A stretch of 41,457 nt of DNA from Micromonospora parastrephiae (lineage in GTDB: Bacteria; Actinomycetota; Actinomycetes; Mycobacteriales; Micromonosporaceae). The notes below the pieces were generated by a model. It was given only the letters and a program-made list of their open reading frames with translations, had not been told where the DNA came from and did no database searches. A program made the position numbers and the translations under genes. The stretch's first letter is position 1. Each line of letters opens with the position of its first letter. The stretch covers positions 1 to 41,457 of the forward strand of contig NZ_JAEVHM010000036.1 of the NCBI RefSeq assembly GCF_016802865.1. Direction: 5' to 3'. This document shows, piece by piece, positions 7,674 through 18,399 of this stretch.

Positions 7674-8483
7674 CTACCCGGAATGAGCACCGTGGTCCGC
7701 GTCCAGAGCGGCCACCCATCGAGTCAATCTCTTCTCCCGGAACGCGGTGACCCCCTCGCGCCCCTCGTCGGACAGGAAGTAGCCGGTCGAGAGAGCGGAC
7801 AGCCGGGCCAGGTCACCGCGCAGCTCGGCGGTACCCGGCCGGCGCAGCAACTCCTTCGCGCCGGCCAGCGCGCCGGGCGCGCCGCGCACCAGCGAGTCGC
7901 AGTAGCCCCGGACCGCCTCGTCCAGCCCGTCCGCCGGCACGGAGGCCGTGACCAGGCCGATCTCGGCCGCCCGCCGACCGTCGAAGGTGTCCCCGGTCAG
8001 GTACAGCTCGGCGGCGGCGCGCGGGTGCAGCCGCGGCAGCACGGTCGCCGAGATCACCGCCGGGATCACCCCGATCCGTACCTCGGTGAACGCGAACGTC
8101 GCCTCGTCGGCGCAGACCGCCAGATCGGCGGCGGCGATCAGGCCCAGCCCACCGGCCCGCGCCGGCCCGCCCACCCGGGCCAGCACCGGCTTCGGGCACT
8201 CCCAGAGCGCGGCGAGCACGTCCCCCAGCATCCCGGCGGGCACCGTCCCGCTGGCGTACGCCGCGGCGGTCTCCTTCAGGTCGGCCCCCGAGCAGAAGAC
8301 CGGGCCGGTGTGGCCGAGCACGATCACCCGGACCGCGTCGTCGGCGACCGCGTCGGCGAGTCCCGCCAGCAGCTGGGTCATCAGGCCGGTGGAGAGCGCG
8401 TTGCGGTTGTGCGGGCTGTCCAGGGTGAGGGTGGTCACCCCACGGGCCGTGGCGACCCGCACGAGGACGTCGGGAGAGGTCAT
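7674..8483 (-). CDS. Enoyl-CoA hydratase/isomerase family protein
   Basis: A 269-residue crotonase-fold protein acting on acyl-CoA thioesters. PVFCSGADLKE is the first oxyanion-hole region and GPARAGGLGLIAAADLAVCAD the second. After it, FTEVRIGVIPAVISATVLPRL carries the Glu found at the hydratase catalytic position in this family. The start is taken as ATG 8483 (MTSPDVLV); an ATG at 8504 is also possible. The start lies only about 20 bases from the divergent hemW start, leaving almost no intergenic promoter space. The particular acyl-CoA substrate is unknown; leucine or fatty acid degradation is plausible. Confidence 0.88.
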   Translation of the reverse strand: MTSPDVLVRVATARGVTTLTLDSPHNRNALSTGLMTQLLAGLADAVADDAVRVIVLGHTGPVFCSGADLKETAAAYASGTVPAGMLGDVLAALWECPKPVLARVGGPARAGGLGLIAAADLAVCADEATFAFTEVRIGVIPAVISATVLPRLHPRAAAELYLTGDTFDGRRAAEIGLVTASVPADGLDEAVRGYCDSLVRGAPGALAGAKELLRRPGTAELRGDLARLSALSTGYFLSDEGREGVTAFREKRLTRWVAALDADHGAHSG

Positions 8484-8502
8484 GCCGGGCACACTAGTGG
8501 CC

Positions 8503-9725
8503 ATGCCCGGCGTCCTTCCAGATGGTGAGACCGTCCCCGTCGACGGATCGCTGCCCGCCACCGCCACCGCGGCGGTCGGCGCGCGCGGCTTCGGCGTGTA
8601 CGTCCACGTGCCGTTCTGCGCCAGCCGCTGCGGCTACTGCGACTTCAACACCTACACGGCCGCCGAGCTGGGCGGCGGCGCCAGCCGCGAGGGGTACGCC
8701 GACACCGTGCTGGCCGAGCTGGCGCTCGCCGCCCGGGTGCTCGGCGACAACCCGCCGCCCCGGGTCGACACCGTCTTCGTCGGCGGCGGTACGCCCACCC
8801 TGCTCCCCGCCGACGACCTGGCCCGCATCCTCGAGGGCATCGACCGCGCCTGGGGGCTCGCCACCGACGCCGAGGTGACCACCGAGGCCAATCCGGAATC
8901 GGTCACCCCGGAATCGTTGAAGCTGCTGCGGTCCGCCGGCTACACCCGGATCTCGCTGGGCATGCAGTCCGCCTCCCCGGGGGTGCTGGCGATCCTGGAC
9001 CGCAGACACAGCGCCGGTCGGGCCACCGCCGCCGCCCTGGAGGCACGCGACGCCGGGTTCGAGCACGTCAACCTCGACCTGATCTACGGCACCCCGGGGG
9101 AGCGGGCCGAGGACTTCGCGGCCTCGCTGGAGCAGGTCGTCGCCGCCGGGGTGGACCACGTCAGCGCGTACGCCCTCATCGTCGAGGACGGCACCCGACT
9201 CGCCGCGCGGATGCGCCGCGGCGAACTGCCGTACCCCAGTGACGACGTCGCCGCGGATCGCTACCTGGCGGCGGAGGCCGCCCTCGACGCGGCCGGGCTG
9301 TCCTGGTACGAGGTCTCCAACTGGGCGCGCACGGACGCGGCCCGGTGCCGGCACAACCTGCTCTACTGGACCGGCGCGGACTGGTGGGGGCTGGGCCCGG
9401 GGGCGCACAGCCACGTCGGCGGGGTGCGCTGGTGGAACGTCAAGCACCCGTCGGCGTACGCCCAGCGGCTGGCCGCCGGCGCGTCTCCCGGGCTGGCCCG
9501 GGAGGTGCTCACCACCGACGAGGCGCACATGGAGGACGTCATGCTCCGGCTGCGGCTCGCCACCGGCCTGCCACTGGCGGTGCTCGACGCCACCGGGCGG
9601 GCCGGCGCCGAACGGGCGCTGGCGCCGGACTGCTGGACGCCGAGAGGTACGCGGCGGGCCGGGCGGTGCTCACCCTGCGCGGCCGGTTGCTCGCCGACGC
9701 CGTGGTCCGCGACCTGCTGCCCTGA
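8503..9725 (+). CDS. hemW: HemW heme chaperone, radical SAM family (apparent one-base frameshift)
   Basis: A cytosolic radical-SAM-like protein that binds and delivers heme (formerly called oxygen-independent coproporphyrinogen III oxidase-like). The cluster-binding motif is CASRCGYC, with Cys39, Cys43 and Cys46. VFVGGGTPTLL, TTEANPES and the SLGMQSASPGVLAILDRRH helix follow as in HemW. Reading frame 1 loses the family C-terminus at about 9621-9628. A frame one base earlier then gives GLLDAERYAAGRAVLTLRGR and ends at TGA 9725, the expected end. Restoring one C (GGCGCC to GGCCGCC) joins the frames into 407 residues. Either the sequence lacks a base or the gene is a recent pseudogene. In actinomycetes hemW normally lies just upstream of hrcA-dnaJ, as here. 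Confidence 0.88.
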
Positions 9726-9790
9726 GCCGGCCCGCTGCCCCGACCGGCGGCGGCGGTGCGCCGGACCGGCCGGGGGAGCGGCGGCCCGGG

Positions 9791-10432
9791 TCACTTGATG
9801 AAGCTGGCGGAGAGCGGGTAGCGGTAGAGCTGCCCCTCGTTGGCCTTGATGCCGGCGATGATGCCGAACACGGCACCGAGGATCACGGCCGCCGCGACCG
9901 GGATGAACCCGATCACGATGCAGGACAGCACCCAGCCGACCAGGCCGATGATCGACCAGATGAGCTGGAAGTTGAGTGCCCCCACGGCGTGCGCGCGGAC
10001 GGTGGGGGACGCGTTGCCCCGGGCCAGCAGCGCCACCAGCGGGCCGATCCAGCCGAGCACACCACCGCTGACGATCATCCCGGCGGCCCCGCCGAAGTGC
10101 GCGACCAGCGCCCAGGTCTTGTCCTCGTTGTTGGCGTAGCCGCCGCCGGGGCCGCCGTAGGCGCCACCGGTCGGATAGCCGCCACCGGGGTGACCACCGG
10201 CCGGGGGATAGCCACCGGGCGGGTAGTTGCCCGGCGGAGGGTAGCCGCCCGACGGCGGTTGGTCACCGGTGGGCGGCGGATAGCCACCGGGCGGGGGATA
10301 GCCGCCCGGGCCGGACGCCCCGGACAGTGGTGCGGTGGGTGGCTCGGCCGATGGGGACGAGCCCGGTGAGGTCGGCTCCGGCGGGTAGGTGCCGGGGTCT
10401 CCCGCTCCGGGAGGGCGAGGAGGTTCAGTCAT
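9791..10432 (-). CDS. DUF4870 membrane protein with Pro/Gly/Tyr-rich N-terminus
   Basis: A 213-residue protein starting at ATG 10432. Residues 1-105 are low complexity, built from repeats such as [12 protein letters not shown], like the disordered N-termini of many actinobacterial membrane proteins. The C-terminal half has the DUF4870 pattern: [11 protein letters not shown], a helix with [17 protein letters not shown], the polar segment [16 protein letters not shown], and two further helices. Function is unknown. It is convergent with hemW and divergent from hrcA. Confidence 0.82.
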   Translation of the reverse strand: MTEPPRPPGAGDPGTYPPEPTSPGSSPSAEPPTAPLSGASGPGGYPPPGGYPPPTGDQPPSGGYPPPGNYPPGGYPPAGGHPGGGYPTGGAYGGPGGGYANNEDKTWALVAHFGGAAGMIVSGGVLGWIGPLVALLARGNASPTVRAHAVGALNFQLIWSIIGLVGWVLSCIVIGFIPVAAAVILGAVFGIIAGIKANEGQLYRYPLSASFIK

Positions 10433-10575
10433 GGCTGTCACGGTAGGGGCCGTTGGCAACGCCGCACCAGAGCGACACCGCCCGGCTGGGCGGACCGATC
10501 GGCCCGAGCGGGGTGGTGCGTGCCGCACCGACGAGCTGTCGTTGATCATCGCGCCGGCGGGGGCGCCGACGTAGA

Positions 10576-10602
10576 CTGGCACTCGTTACAGTCGAGTGCC
10601 AG
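10576..10602. promoter_or_regulatory. CIRCE element (HrcA operator)
   Basis: CTGGCACTC at 10576-10584, a 9-base spacer and GAGTGCCAG at 10594-10602 form a perfect inverted repeat. CIRCE is TTAGCACTC-N9-GAGTGCTAA; the GCACTC/GAGTGC core and the 9-base spacing match exactly. It lies 58 bases upstream of hrcA, so HrcA should repress its own operon and release it on heat shock. Confidence 0.95.
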
Positions 10603-10660
10603 GACGGTCCGCCGGCTTGAGGTCGCGCCGGCGGCCGACGTGCGACAGGAGGTGCGGAGG

Positions 10661-11683
10661 ATGGGTCTCGACGACCGCAAGCTCGCCGTGCTCCGCGCCA
10701 TCGTCGAGGACTACGTCTCCACCCAGGAGCCGGTCGGCAGCAAGGCGCTGGTCGAACGGCACCAGCTCGGGGTCTCCCCGGCCACGGTCCGCAACGACAT
10801 GGCCGTGCTCGAGGAGGAGGGCTACATCCGCCAGCCGCACACCAGTGCGGGGCGGGTGCCCACCGACCGCGGCTACCGGCTCTTCGTCGACCGGTTGTCC
10901 CGGGTGAAGCCGCTCAGTCCGGCCGAGCGCCGGGCCATCGAGCGTTTCCTGGTCGGCGCGGTCGACCTCGACGACGTGGTGCACCGCACCGTACGGCTGC
11001 TCGCCCAGCTGACCAGGCAGGTGGCCGTCGTGCAGTACCCGAGCCTGGCCCGCTCCTCGGTGCGGCACCTGGAGCTGGTGCCGATCTCCACGACCCGGTT
11101 GATGCTCGTCATGATCGCCGACACCGGGCGGGTGGAGCAGCGGCTGGTGGAACTGCCCGGGCCGGTGCCCGCCGACGACGTCACCGACCTGCGCCGGCTG
11201 GTCAACGAGAAGCTCGCCGGCGCCCGCCTGTCGGACACGCCGCCGCTGGTGCAGGCGCTGGTCGACGAGGCGCCGGCCGAGCTGCGTCCGACGATGGCCA
11301 CCCTCGCCTCGGTGCTGCTGGAGACGCTGGTCGAGCGGCACGAGGAACGGATCGCGCTGGCCGGCACCGCCAACCTCACCCGGGGCGGCCTGCTGGACTT
11401 CCAGGGCTCGCTGCGGCCCATCCTGGAGGCGCTGGAGGAGGAGGTCGTGCTCCTCAAGCTCATCGGCGAGACCGAGCCGAGCACGACCCGGGTGCTGATC
11501 GGCGACGAGAACGAGTTCGACAACCTGCGCGCCGCCTCGGTGGTCAGCACGGGGTACGGCCCGGGCGCCACGATCGTGGGCGGCCTGGGGGTGCTGGGGC
11601 CCACCCGGATGGACTACCCCGGCACCATCGCCACGGTGCGCGCCGTGGCACGCTACGTGGGCGAGCTGCTGGCCCAGAACTGA
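10661..11683 (+). CDS. hrcA: Heat-inducible transcription repressor HrcA
   Basis: A 340-residue repressor of class I heat-shock genes; it binds CIRCE as a dimer and is kept active by GroEL. The start is the ATG at 10661 ([19 protein letters not shown]), preceded by GGAGG-rich sequence; an upstream in-frame extension would cross the CIRCE operator and is rejected. The winged helix-turn-helix is at about residues 1-70 ([20 protein letters not shown], then [12 protein letters not shown]). A GAF-like dimer domain follows, ending in [17 protein letters not shown], which is strongly conserved in HrcA. It is directly followed by dnaJ, the usual actinobacterial arrangement. Confidence 0.97.
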   Translation: MGLDDRKLAVLRAIVEDYVSTQEPVGSKALVERHQLGVSPATVRNDMAVLEEEGYIRQPHTSAGRVPTDRGYRLFVDRLSRVKPLSPAERRAIERFLVGAVDLDDVVHRTVRLLAQLTRQVAVVQYPSLARSSVRHLELVPISTTRLMLVMIADTGRVEQRLVELPGPVPADDVTDLRRLVNEKLAGARLSDTPPLVQALVDEAPAELRPTMATLASVLLETLVERHEERIALAGTANLTRGGLLDFQGSLRPILEALEEEVVLLKLIGETEPSTTRVLIGDENEFDNLRAASVVSTGYGPGATIVGGLGVLGPTRMDYPGTIATVRAVARYVGELLAQN

Positions 11684-11756
11684 CCAGTCAGGGCCGACGG
11701 CCGGCTGCGGCCGCCGGTCGGCGCAACGCGAGACGAACATGAGGACACGGAACGCA

Positions 11757-12902
11757 GTGGCCAGGGACTACTACGGCATCCTCGGTGTGAACCGGGAAGC
11801 CTCCGATGACGAGATCAAGCGCGCCTACCGCAAGCTGGCGCGCCAGTTCCACCCGGACGTCAATCCGGACCCGGAGGCTCAGGAGAAGTTCAAGGACATC
11901 AACGCCGCGTACGAGGTCCTCTCGGACGACCGCAAGCGGCAGATCGTCGACCTGGGTGGCGACCCGCTCGCCCCGGGTGGCGGCGGTGCCGGCGGCCCGG
12001 GTGGCCCCGGTGGGGCCGGCCCGTTCGTCGGTTTCCAGGACATCATGGACGCTTTCTTCGGTGGGGCGGCCGGTGGGGCCCGTGGCCCGCGTCCGCGTAC
12101 CCGGCCGGGCGCCGACGCGATCCTCCGACTCGAACTGGACCTGCACGAGACGGCGTTCGGCGTCGAGGCCCCGATCACCGTCGACACCGCCGTGCTCTGC
12201 ACCACCTGCTCCGGTGCCGGCACGGCCGCCGGCACCCACCTGGCGACCTGCGAGGCGTGCGGCGGCCGGGGTGAGGTGCAGTCGGTGCAGCGCACCTTCC
12301 TCGGCCAGGTGGTTTCGGCACGGCCGTGCACCGTCTGCCAGGGCTACGGCACCACGATCCCGCACCCCTGCCCCACCTGCGCCGGTGACGGCCGGGTGCG
12401 TACCCGCCGCTCACTGACCGTCAAGATCCCGGCCGGGGTCGAGGACGGCATGCGGATCCGGCTGGCACAGCAGGGCGAGGTCGGCCCGGGTGGCGGCACC
12501 GCCGGTGATCTCTACGTGGAGATCCACGAGCGCCCGCACGACGTGTACTCCCGCAAGGGCGACGACCTGCACTGCCGGGTGACCGTGCCGATGACCGCGG
12601 CGGCGCTGGGCACCCGACTCACCATCAAGACGCTCGACAGCGAGGAGACGGTCGACGTCAAGGCCGGCACCCAGCCGGCCAGCACGCTGCGGCTGCGCGC
12701 CCGCGGGGTGCCGCACCTGCGCGGCACCGGCCGAGGTGACCTGTACGTGCACCTCGACGTGCGGACGCCCACCAAGCTGGACCCGGACCAGGAGCGGATG
12801 CTGCGCGACTTCGCGAAGACCCGTGGTGAGGAGGTCGCCGAGCTGTCCAAACAGGGCGGCTTCTTCTCCCGGATGCGCGACGCGTTCAACGGGCACGCCT
12901 GA
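11757..12902 (+). CDS. dnaJ: DnaJ co-chaperone (DnaJ2 type)
   Basis: A 381-residue Hsp40 that stimulates DnaK ATPase activity and presents unfolded clients. The start is GTG 11757, giving [10 protein letters not shown], the usual beginning; an ATG six codons upstream is possible. The J domain has HPD at 32-34. A Gly-rich linker follows, then four zinc-finger repeats ([32 protein letters not shown]) and the substrate-binding beta domains. This is the hrcA-linked paralogue, usually called dnaJ2 in actinomycetes, which also carry a dnaK-linked dnaJ. It should share CIRCE control with hrcA. Confidence 0.97.
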   Translation: MARDYYGILGVNREASDDEIKRAYRKLARQFHPDVNPDPEAQEKFKDINAAYEVLSDDRKRQIVDLGGDPLAPGGGGAGGPGGPGGAGPFVGFQDIMDAFFGGAAGGARGPRPRTRPGADAILRLELDLHETAFGVEAPITVDTAVLCTTCSGAGTAAGTHLATCEACGGRGEVQSVQRTFLGQVVSARPCTVCQGYGTTIPHPCPTCAGDGRVRTRRSLTVKIPAGVEDGMRIRLAQQGEVGPGGGTAGDLYVEIHERPHDVYSRKGDDLHCRVTVPMTAAALGTRLTIKTLDSEETVDVKAGTQPASTLRLRARGVPHLRGTGRGDLYVHLDVRTPTKLDPDQERMLRDFAKTRGEEVAELSKQGGFFSRMRDAFNGHA

Positions 12903-12903
12903 G

Positions 12904-13638
12904 GTGTCCGCGCCGCTGTTCCTGGTCGAGGCGCTGCCCACCGGCGACGCGTTGACCCTGGACGGCCCGGAGGGGCACCACGCCGCCACCGTGCAACGGC
13001 TGCGGGTCGGCGAGGCGTTGCTGCTCGCCGACGGGCGGGGCGGCACGGCCGCCGCCGTGGTCACGGCCGTCGGCCGGGGCAGCCTGGAGGTCACCGTCAC
13101 CTCCCGGGGGTACGCGGACGCGCCGGTACCCCGGATCGTCACCGTGCAGGGCATCGCCAAGGGTGACCGGGGCGAGTTGGCCGTGCAGGCGATGACCGAG
13201 GTCGGGGTGGACGAGATCGTGCCCTGGGCGGCGTCCCGCTCGGTGACCCAGTGGCGCGGTGACCGGGGCGTACGGGCCCGGGAGAAGTGGGTGGCCACCG
13301 CCCGGGAGGCGGCCAAGCAGGCCCGCCGGCCGTGGCTGCCGGTGGTGGCCGGGGCGCCGGACGAGTCCACCGCGACCGTCGCCCGTCGGATCGCCGGCGC
13401 CGCCGCCGGGTTCGTGCTGCACGAGGAGGCCGACGAGCGGCTCACCACCGCCGAGCTGCCCTCCACCGGCGAGATCGTCCTGGTGGTCGGTCCGGAGGGT
13501 GGCATCGCCCCGGCCGAGCTGGCCGCGTTCCATGAGGCCGGCGGCCGGCCGGTGCGGCTCGGGCCGGCGGTGCTGCGCACCTCGACGGCCGGAGTGGCGG
13601 CGCTCAGCGTGCTCGCCACCCGCCTCGGCCGCTGGTGA
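12904..13638 (+). CDS. rsmE: 16S rRNA m3U1498 methyltransferase RsmE
   Basis: A 244-residue SPOUT-class methyltransferase that modifies U1498 of 16S rRNA. The GTG start is one base after the dnaJ stop, so it is probably in the same transcript. The N-terminal PUA-like domain contains GPEGHHAATVQRLRVGE. The C-terminal knot contains VVGPEGGIAPAELAAF and LRTSTAGVAAL, which form the S-adenosylmethionine site. Location after dnaJ2 is standard in actinobacteria. Confidence 0.94.
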   Translation: MSAPLFLVEALPTGDALTLDGPEGHHAATVQRLRVGEALLLADGRGGTAAAVVTAVGRGSLEVTVTSRGYADAPVPRIVTVQGIAKGDRGELAVQAMTEVGVDEIVPWAASRSVTQWRGDRGVRAREKWVATAREAAKQARRPWLPVVAGAPDESTATVARRIAGAAAGFVLHEEADERLTTAELPSTGEIVLVVGPEGGIAPAELAAFHEAGGRPVRLGPAVLRTSTAGVAALSVLATRLGRW

Positions 13639-13663
13639 TCCCGCGTCGGGTGCGCGTCGTCGG

Positions 13664-14575
13664 TCAGGGGCGGGGGAAGACCGGCACCGGCTCCTCCTCC
13701 GGCCGCAGGTCCAGCCCGGCCGGCCCGATGATCTGCGGGTCCGGCGTGCCGACCACCTCGGGGTCCTTGCCGGCGTAGTCGAAGCGGTGCAGCACGTGCC
13801 GCATCGCCTCGATGCGGGCTCGCTTCTTGTCGTTGCTCTTCACGACCGTCCACGGCGCGTCGGCCGTGTCGGTCCAGAAGAACATCGCCTCCTTCGCCTC
13901 GGTGTACTCGTCCCACCGGTCGAGCGAGGCGATGTCCATCGGGGACAGCTTCCACTGCCGGACCGGGTCCACCTGGCGGATCGCGAACCGGGTCCGCTGC
14001 TCGTTCTGCGACACCGAGAACCAGAACTTGACCAGCCGGATGCCCGAGCGCACCAGCATCCGTTCCAACTCCGGGGCCTGACGAAGGAACTCCAGGTACT
14101 CCTTGCGGGAGCAGAAGCCCATCACCCGCTCGACGCCGGCCCGGTTGTACCAGGACCGGTCGAACAGCACCATCTCGCCGGCCGCCGGCAGGTGCGCCAG
14201 CCACCGCTGGAAGTACCACTGGCCGGACTCCCGCTCGTCCGGCTTGGCCAGCGCCACCACGGAGGCGCCGCGCGGGTTGAGGTGCTCCATGAACCGCTTG
14301 ATGGTGCCGCCCTTACCTGCCGCGTCCCGACCCTCGAAGACGATCACCAGTCGCTCGCCGGACTCCTTGATCCAGTCCTGGAGCTTGAGCAGTTCGATCT
14401 GGAGCAGTCGCTTGTCGCGGTCGTACTCGTCGCGGTCCATCCGCTCGTCGTACGGGTAGTCCTCGCGCCAGGTCTGCACGGGGGTGCCGTCCGGGCGCAG
14501 CAGGACGGGATCGTCGTCGTGGCCGTCGGCCACCCGGTAGTCGGCGGTGAGGTCCAGCAGCGCGGAGTCGGCCAT
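13664..14575 (-). CDS. ppk2: Polyphosphate kinase 2
   Basis: A 303-residue single-domain PPK2, which transfers phosphate between polyphosphate and nucleoside diphosphates. The Walker A motif is GRDAAGKGG (82-90), including Asp84, which is important in this family. Walker B/lid marks are DRSWYNRAGVER (139-150) and the later SPMDIASLDRWDEYTEAKEAMF. The acidic/basic N-terminal helix (RMDRDEYDRDKRLLQIELL) is typical of class I enzymes, suggesting an ADP- or GDP-phosphorylating type. The gene is convergent with rsmE and interrupts the usual rsmE-to-phoH order. Confidence 0.94.
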   Translation of the reverse strand: MADSALLDLTADYRVADGHDDDPVLLRPDGTPVQTWREDYPYDERMDRDEYDRDKRLLQIELLKLQDWIKESGERLVIVFEGRDAAGKGGTIKRFMEHLNPRGASVVALAKPDERESGQWYFQRWLAHLPAAGEMVLFDRSWYNRAGVERVMGFCSRKEYLEFLRQAPELERMLVRSGIRLVKFWFSVSQNEQRTRFAIRQVDPVRQWKLSPMDIASLDRWDEYTEAKEAMFFWTDTADAPWTVVKSNDKKRARIEAMRHVLHRFDYAGKDPEVVGTPDPQIIGPAGLDLRPEEEPVPVFPRP

Positions 14576-14646
14576 GTCGGTGGGACTTACCCGCCCACGT
14601 GCCGCCAGCCACCTTCCGGGACCGGGAATTCCGGGTGGTGTCGGGG

Positions 14647-15408
14647 TCAGCTACGCAGGTAGGAGGCGCCGTTGAGGTCGACGATGGTGCCCGACGCCCA
14701 CTCGGCCAGTGGCGAGGCCAGCCAGTGCACCGCGGCAGCGATCTCCTCCGGACGTGCCACCCGGTCGAACGGGCTCTGTGCGCGGATCGCCGCGCCGCCC
14801 TCGCCGCCCAGGTGCCCGGCGACCATGTCGGTCGCCACGAAGCCCGGCGCGACGGTGGCCACCGCGATGCCGTACGGCGCGAGCGCCACCGCGAGGGACT
14901 GGCCCAACGCGTTCAGTCCCGCCTTGCTGGCCCCGTACGCCGGCTGCTGCGGCTCACCCCGGAACGCGCCCCGGGACGAGACGTTGACGATCCGACCCCC
15001 GCGCTCGCGCATGTGCTGCGCGGCGCACCAGGTGACGTTGCCCGCGCCGGTCAGGTTGGTCTCCAGCACCTGCCGCCAGCGTCGTTGCCACTGCTCGTAG
15101 GAGGCGCCGAAGATCGGGTGCGGGTCGTCCCGGTCGCCGTACGTCCCGGCGTTGTTGACCAGCACGTCGAGCCCGCCGAGCAGCTCGGCCGCCCGGTCGA
15201 CCATCAACCGGACCGCGTCCGGGTCGGCGAGGTCGGCGCGGACCACCACGTGCCCCGCGCCGGGCAGCTGGGCGCGCACCTGCTCGGCCGCGTCGGCGGA
15301 GTCGCGGTGGTGGATCGCCACCCGGTCCCCGCTGGCCGCGAACGCCTCCGCCACCGCCCGGCCGATGCCACGCGAAGCCCCTGTCACGAGTACCGCCCGA
15401 TCCGTCAT
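14647..15408 (-). CDS. SDR-family oxidoreductase (FabG-like)
   Basis: A short-chain dehydrogenase of 253 residues, starting at ATG 15408 with AGGA eight bases upstream; an ATG three codons earlier is also possible. It has TGASRGIG for the cofactor, NNAG, a catalytic Ser in NVSSRGAF and the normal YGASK motif, so unlike the SDR at 6.8 kb it should be active. The basic residues near the end of the second strand (HHRD) suggest NADPH preference. The substrate is unknown. It is divergent from the HIT gene. Confidence 0.9.
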   Translation of the reverse strand: MTDRAVLVTGASRGIGRAVAEAFAASGDRVAIHHRDSADAAEQVRAQLPGAGHVVVRADLADPDAVRLMVDRAAELLGGLDVLVNNAGTYGDRDDPHPIFGASYEQWQRRWRQVLETNLTGAGNVTWCAAQHMRERGGRIVNVSSRGAFRGEPQQPAYGASKAGLNALGQSLAVALAPYGIAVATVAPGFVATDMVAGHLGGEGGAAIRAQSPFDRVARPEEIAAAVHWLASPLAEWASGTIVDLNGASYLRS

Positions 15409-15451
15409 GCCGGCCATCCTGCCGTAGCCGTTTCCTCCTTACACTGCCCGG

Positions 15452-15811
15452 ATGGGATCCGACTGCCTGTTCTGCCGCATCGTCGCCGGGGAGATCCCGG
15501 CCACCGTGGTCCGGGAGACCGCCACCACCCTCGCCTTCCGCGACATCACCCCGAAGGCGCCGGTGCACATCCTGGTCATTCCGAAGGAGCACTACGCCGA
15601 CGTCGCCACCCTCGCCCAGGGCGACCCCGGACTGGCCGCTGAGGTGCTGGCCACGGCCGCCGACGTCGCCGACGACGAGGGGCTGCTCGGCGACGGTTTC
15701 CGGCTGATGTTCAACACCGGGACGTACGGCGGGCAGGAGGTGTTCCACGTGCACGCGCACCTGCTCGGCGGCGCGCCGCTCGGCCCGATGCTCGCCCGGG
15801 ACCTGGCGTGA
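15452..15811 (+). CDS. HIT-family nucleotide phosphate hydrolase (HinT-like)
   Basis: A 119-residue histidine triad protein that hydrolyses purine nucleoside phosphoramidates or related adenylates. The triad is HVHAHLL, with His99, His101 and His103, preceded by GGQEVF. The N-terminal CLFCRIVAGEIP is the usual HinT start and carries the Cys pair. Its stop overlaps the next gene as GTGA. Confidence 0.95.
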   Translation: MGSDCLFCRIVAGEIPATVVRETATTLAFRDITPKAPVHILVIPKEHYADVATLAQGDPGLAAEVLATAADVADDEGLLGDGFRLMFNTGTYGGQEVFHVHAHLLGGAPLGPMLARDLA

Positions 15812-17192
15812 CGGCCAACCGCGACGTGCCCGACCGGTTGGGCCGGCTGGTCCGGCGGGTTCAGGCCGACGCCCGGGTGCCCGCGGTGTCGGTGGCGCTG
15901 CACCGGGCCGATCGGCCGCTGTGGAGCTGCACCGTCGGCGACACCGGCACCGACAGCCCGCTGGGGCCCGGCACCCAGTTCCGGATCGGCTCGGTCACCA
16001 AGACCTTCACCGCGGTGCTCACCCTCCAGTGCCGCGACGACGGCCTGCTGGACCTGGACGACCCGGTAAGCCGGCACCTGGACGTGCCGGCGCACGGTGA
16101 GCTGACCGTCCGCCGCCTGCTGTCGCACACCGGTGGGCTGCAACGCGAGCCGTTCGGCGACGTCTGGGACACCCTGCGCGCACCGGACGACGCTCGGCTG
16201 ATGGCGGAGCTGGACCGGGCCGAGCGTGTGCTGCCGCCGGCCCGGCGATTCCACTACTCCAACCTCGGCCCGGCCGTGCTCGGCCAGCTGGTCGCCCGGC
16301 TGCGTGGCGGCAGTTGGGCCGAGGTGCTCGCCGAGCGGGTCCTGACGCCGCTGGGGCTGGCCGACACCACCCCGGCCCCCGGGCCGGCGGCGGCGACCGG
16401 GTTCCTCGTCGACGCGTACTCCGACGAGGCGCACCCGGAGACACCGACCGATTTCGGCGCGGTCGGCCCGGCCGCCCAGCTCTGGAGCACCGCGTCGGAC
16501 ATGGCCCGCTGGGCCGCGTTCCTGGCCGACCCGGCGGCGCTCGACCCGCCCGGCGCGGTGCTCGCCCCGGACACCCTGGACGAGATGCGCTGGCCGTTGA
16601 CCACCACCGACGAGACGCTCTGGGCCGCCGGGTTCGGGCTCGGGCTGATCCTCGTGCCGCAGGGCGAGCGGGTGGTGCACGTGGGGCACGACGGCGCCAT
16701 GCCCGGTTTCCTGGCCGCCGTGTACGGGCGGCGCGGCGGCGACGGCACGGCCGGCGCGATGGGCGCCGCGGTGCTCGGTTCCTCCGGTACGGCGGCGGAG
16801 CTGTTCGACCTGCCGCACAAGCTGCTGGCCGAGGCGGTCGAGCACGACCCGGCCGAGATCGAGCCGTGGCGGCCCGGCGAGCCGGCGCCGGCGGCCCTGC
16901 GGGGCCTGCTCGGCCGTTGGTGGGCGAGGGCTCCGAGTACGTCTTCTCCTGGCACGACGGCACCCTCCAGGCGCGCGGGGCACGGGACCCGGCACGCCGC
17001 CCGCCGGCGGTCTTCGCCCCGCTGCCGGACCGCCCGGACGTGTTCCGCACGGTCTCCGGGCGGGAGGCCGGCGAGCTGCTGAGGCTGACCCGCGACGACG
17101 CCGGCACGGTGATCCGGATGCACTGGGCGACGTACCGGTTCACCCGCCACCAGGAGACGTTCGACCGGTACGACTTCCGGGCCGGGAGTTGA
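15808..17192 (+). CDS. Serine hydrolase, beta-lactamase/penicillin-binding family (apparent one-base frameshift)
   Basis: A class C beta-lactamase-like hydrolase, coupled to the HIT gene by a GTGA overlap. The nucleophile motif is SVTK (Ser62, Lys65), the second motif is YSN (150-152) and the third is HVGHDG. There is no signal peptide, so it is probably cytosolic; esterase or peptidase activity is more likely than antibiotic resistance. At the G run 16922-16924 the frame must move one base: the first frame turns into Arg/Ser-rich sequence, while the next gives EGSEYVFSWHDGTLQARG and ends at TGA 17192. Adding one G (TGGTGGG to TGGTGGGG) restores 461 residues. Confidence 0.86.
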
Positions 17193-17226
17193 TCGCCGGC
17201 CAGCGGAAATGGGCGCGATGCGCCCC

Positions 17227-17250
17227 GCGTTGAACCGATACGATGGGTAC
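17227..17250 (+). promoter_or_regulatory. Possible stress-sigma-type promoter for phoH
   Basis: GCGT at 17227-17230, 14 bases, then GGGTAC at 17245-17250 fits the loose SigB-type pattern GNNT-N14-16-GGGTAC. It lies 76 bases before the chosen phoH start. Only the -10 is a full match, so this is weak. Confidence 0.25.
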
Positions 17251-17325
17251 AACGTCCGCACGCCGCGCCACCAGGGGCCGGCGCCGAGATCGAGAGCAGG
17301 TGCGCAGGGCCCTTCGGCCCAACTT

Positions 17326-18384
<1,059 letters not shown>

Positions 18385-18399
18385 AGCAGAGGAAAGCAG

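Noticed and set aside
12411..14219. Minus-strand open frame of 602 residues across dnaJ, rsmE and ppk2
   Set aside because: It overlaps three recognised genes and has no family features.
15808..17192. Antibiotic-resistance beta-lactamase
   Set aside because: There is no signal peptide, the gene is coupled to a HIT gene, and the motifs are common to esterases and peptidases of the family.
17211..17225. Terminator after the beta-lactamase-family gene
   Set aside because: The GGGCGC-GAT-GCGCCC hairpin has only 6 bp and no T tract, and it lies within the likely phoH promoter region.
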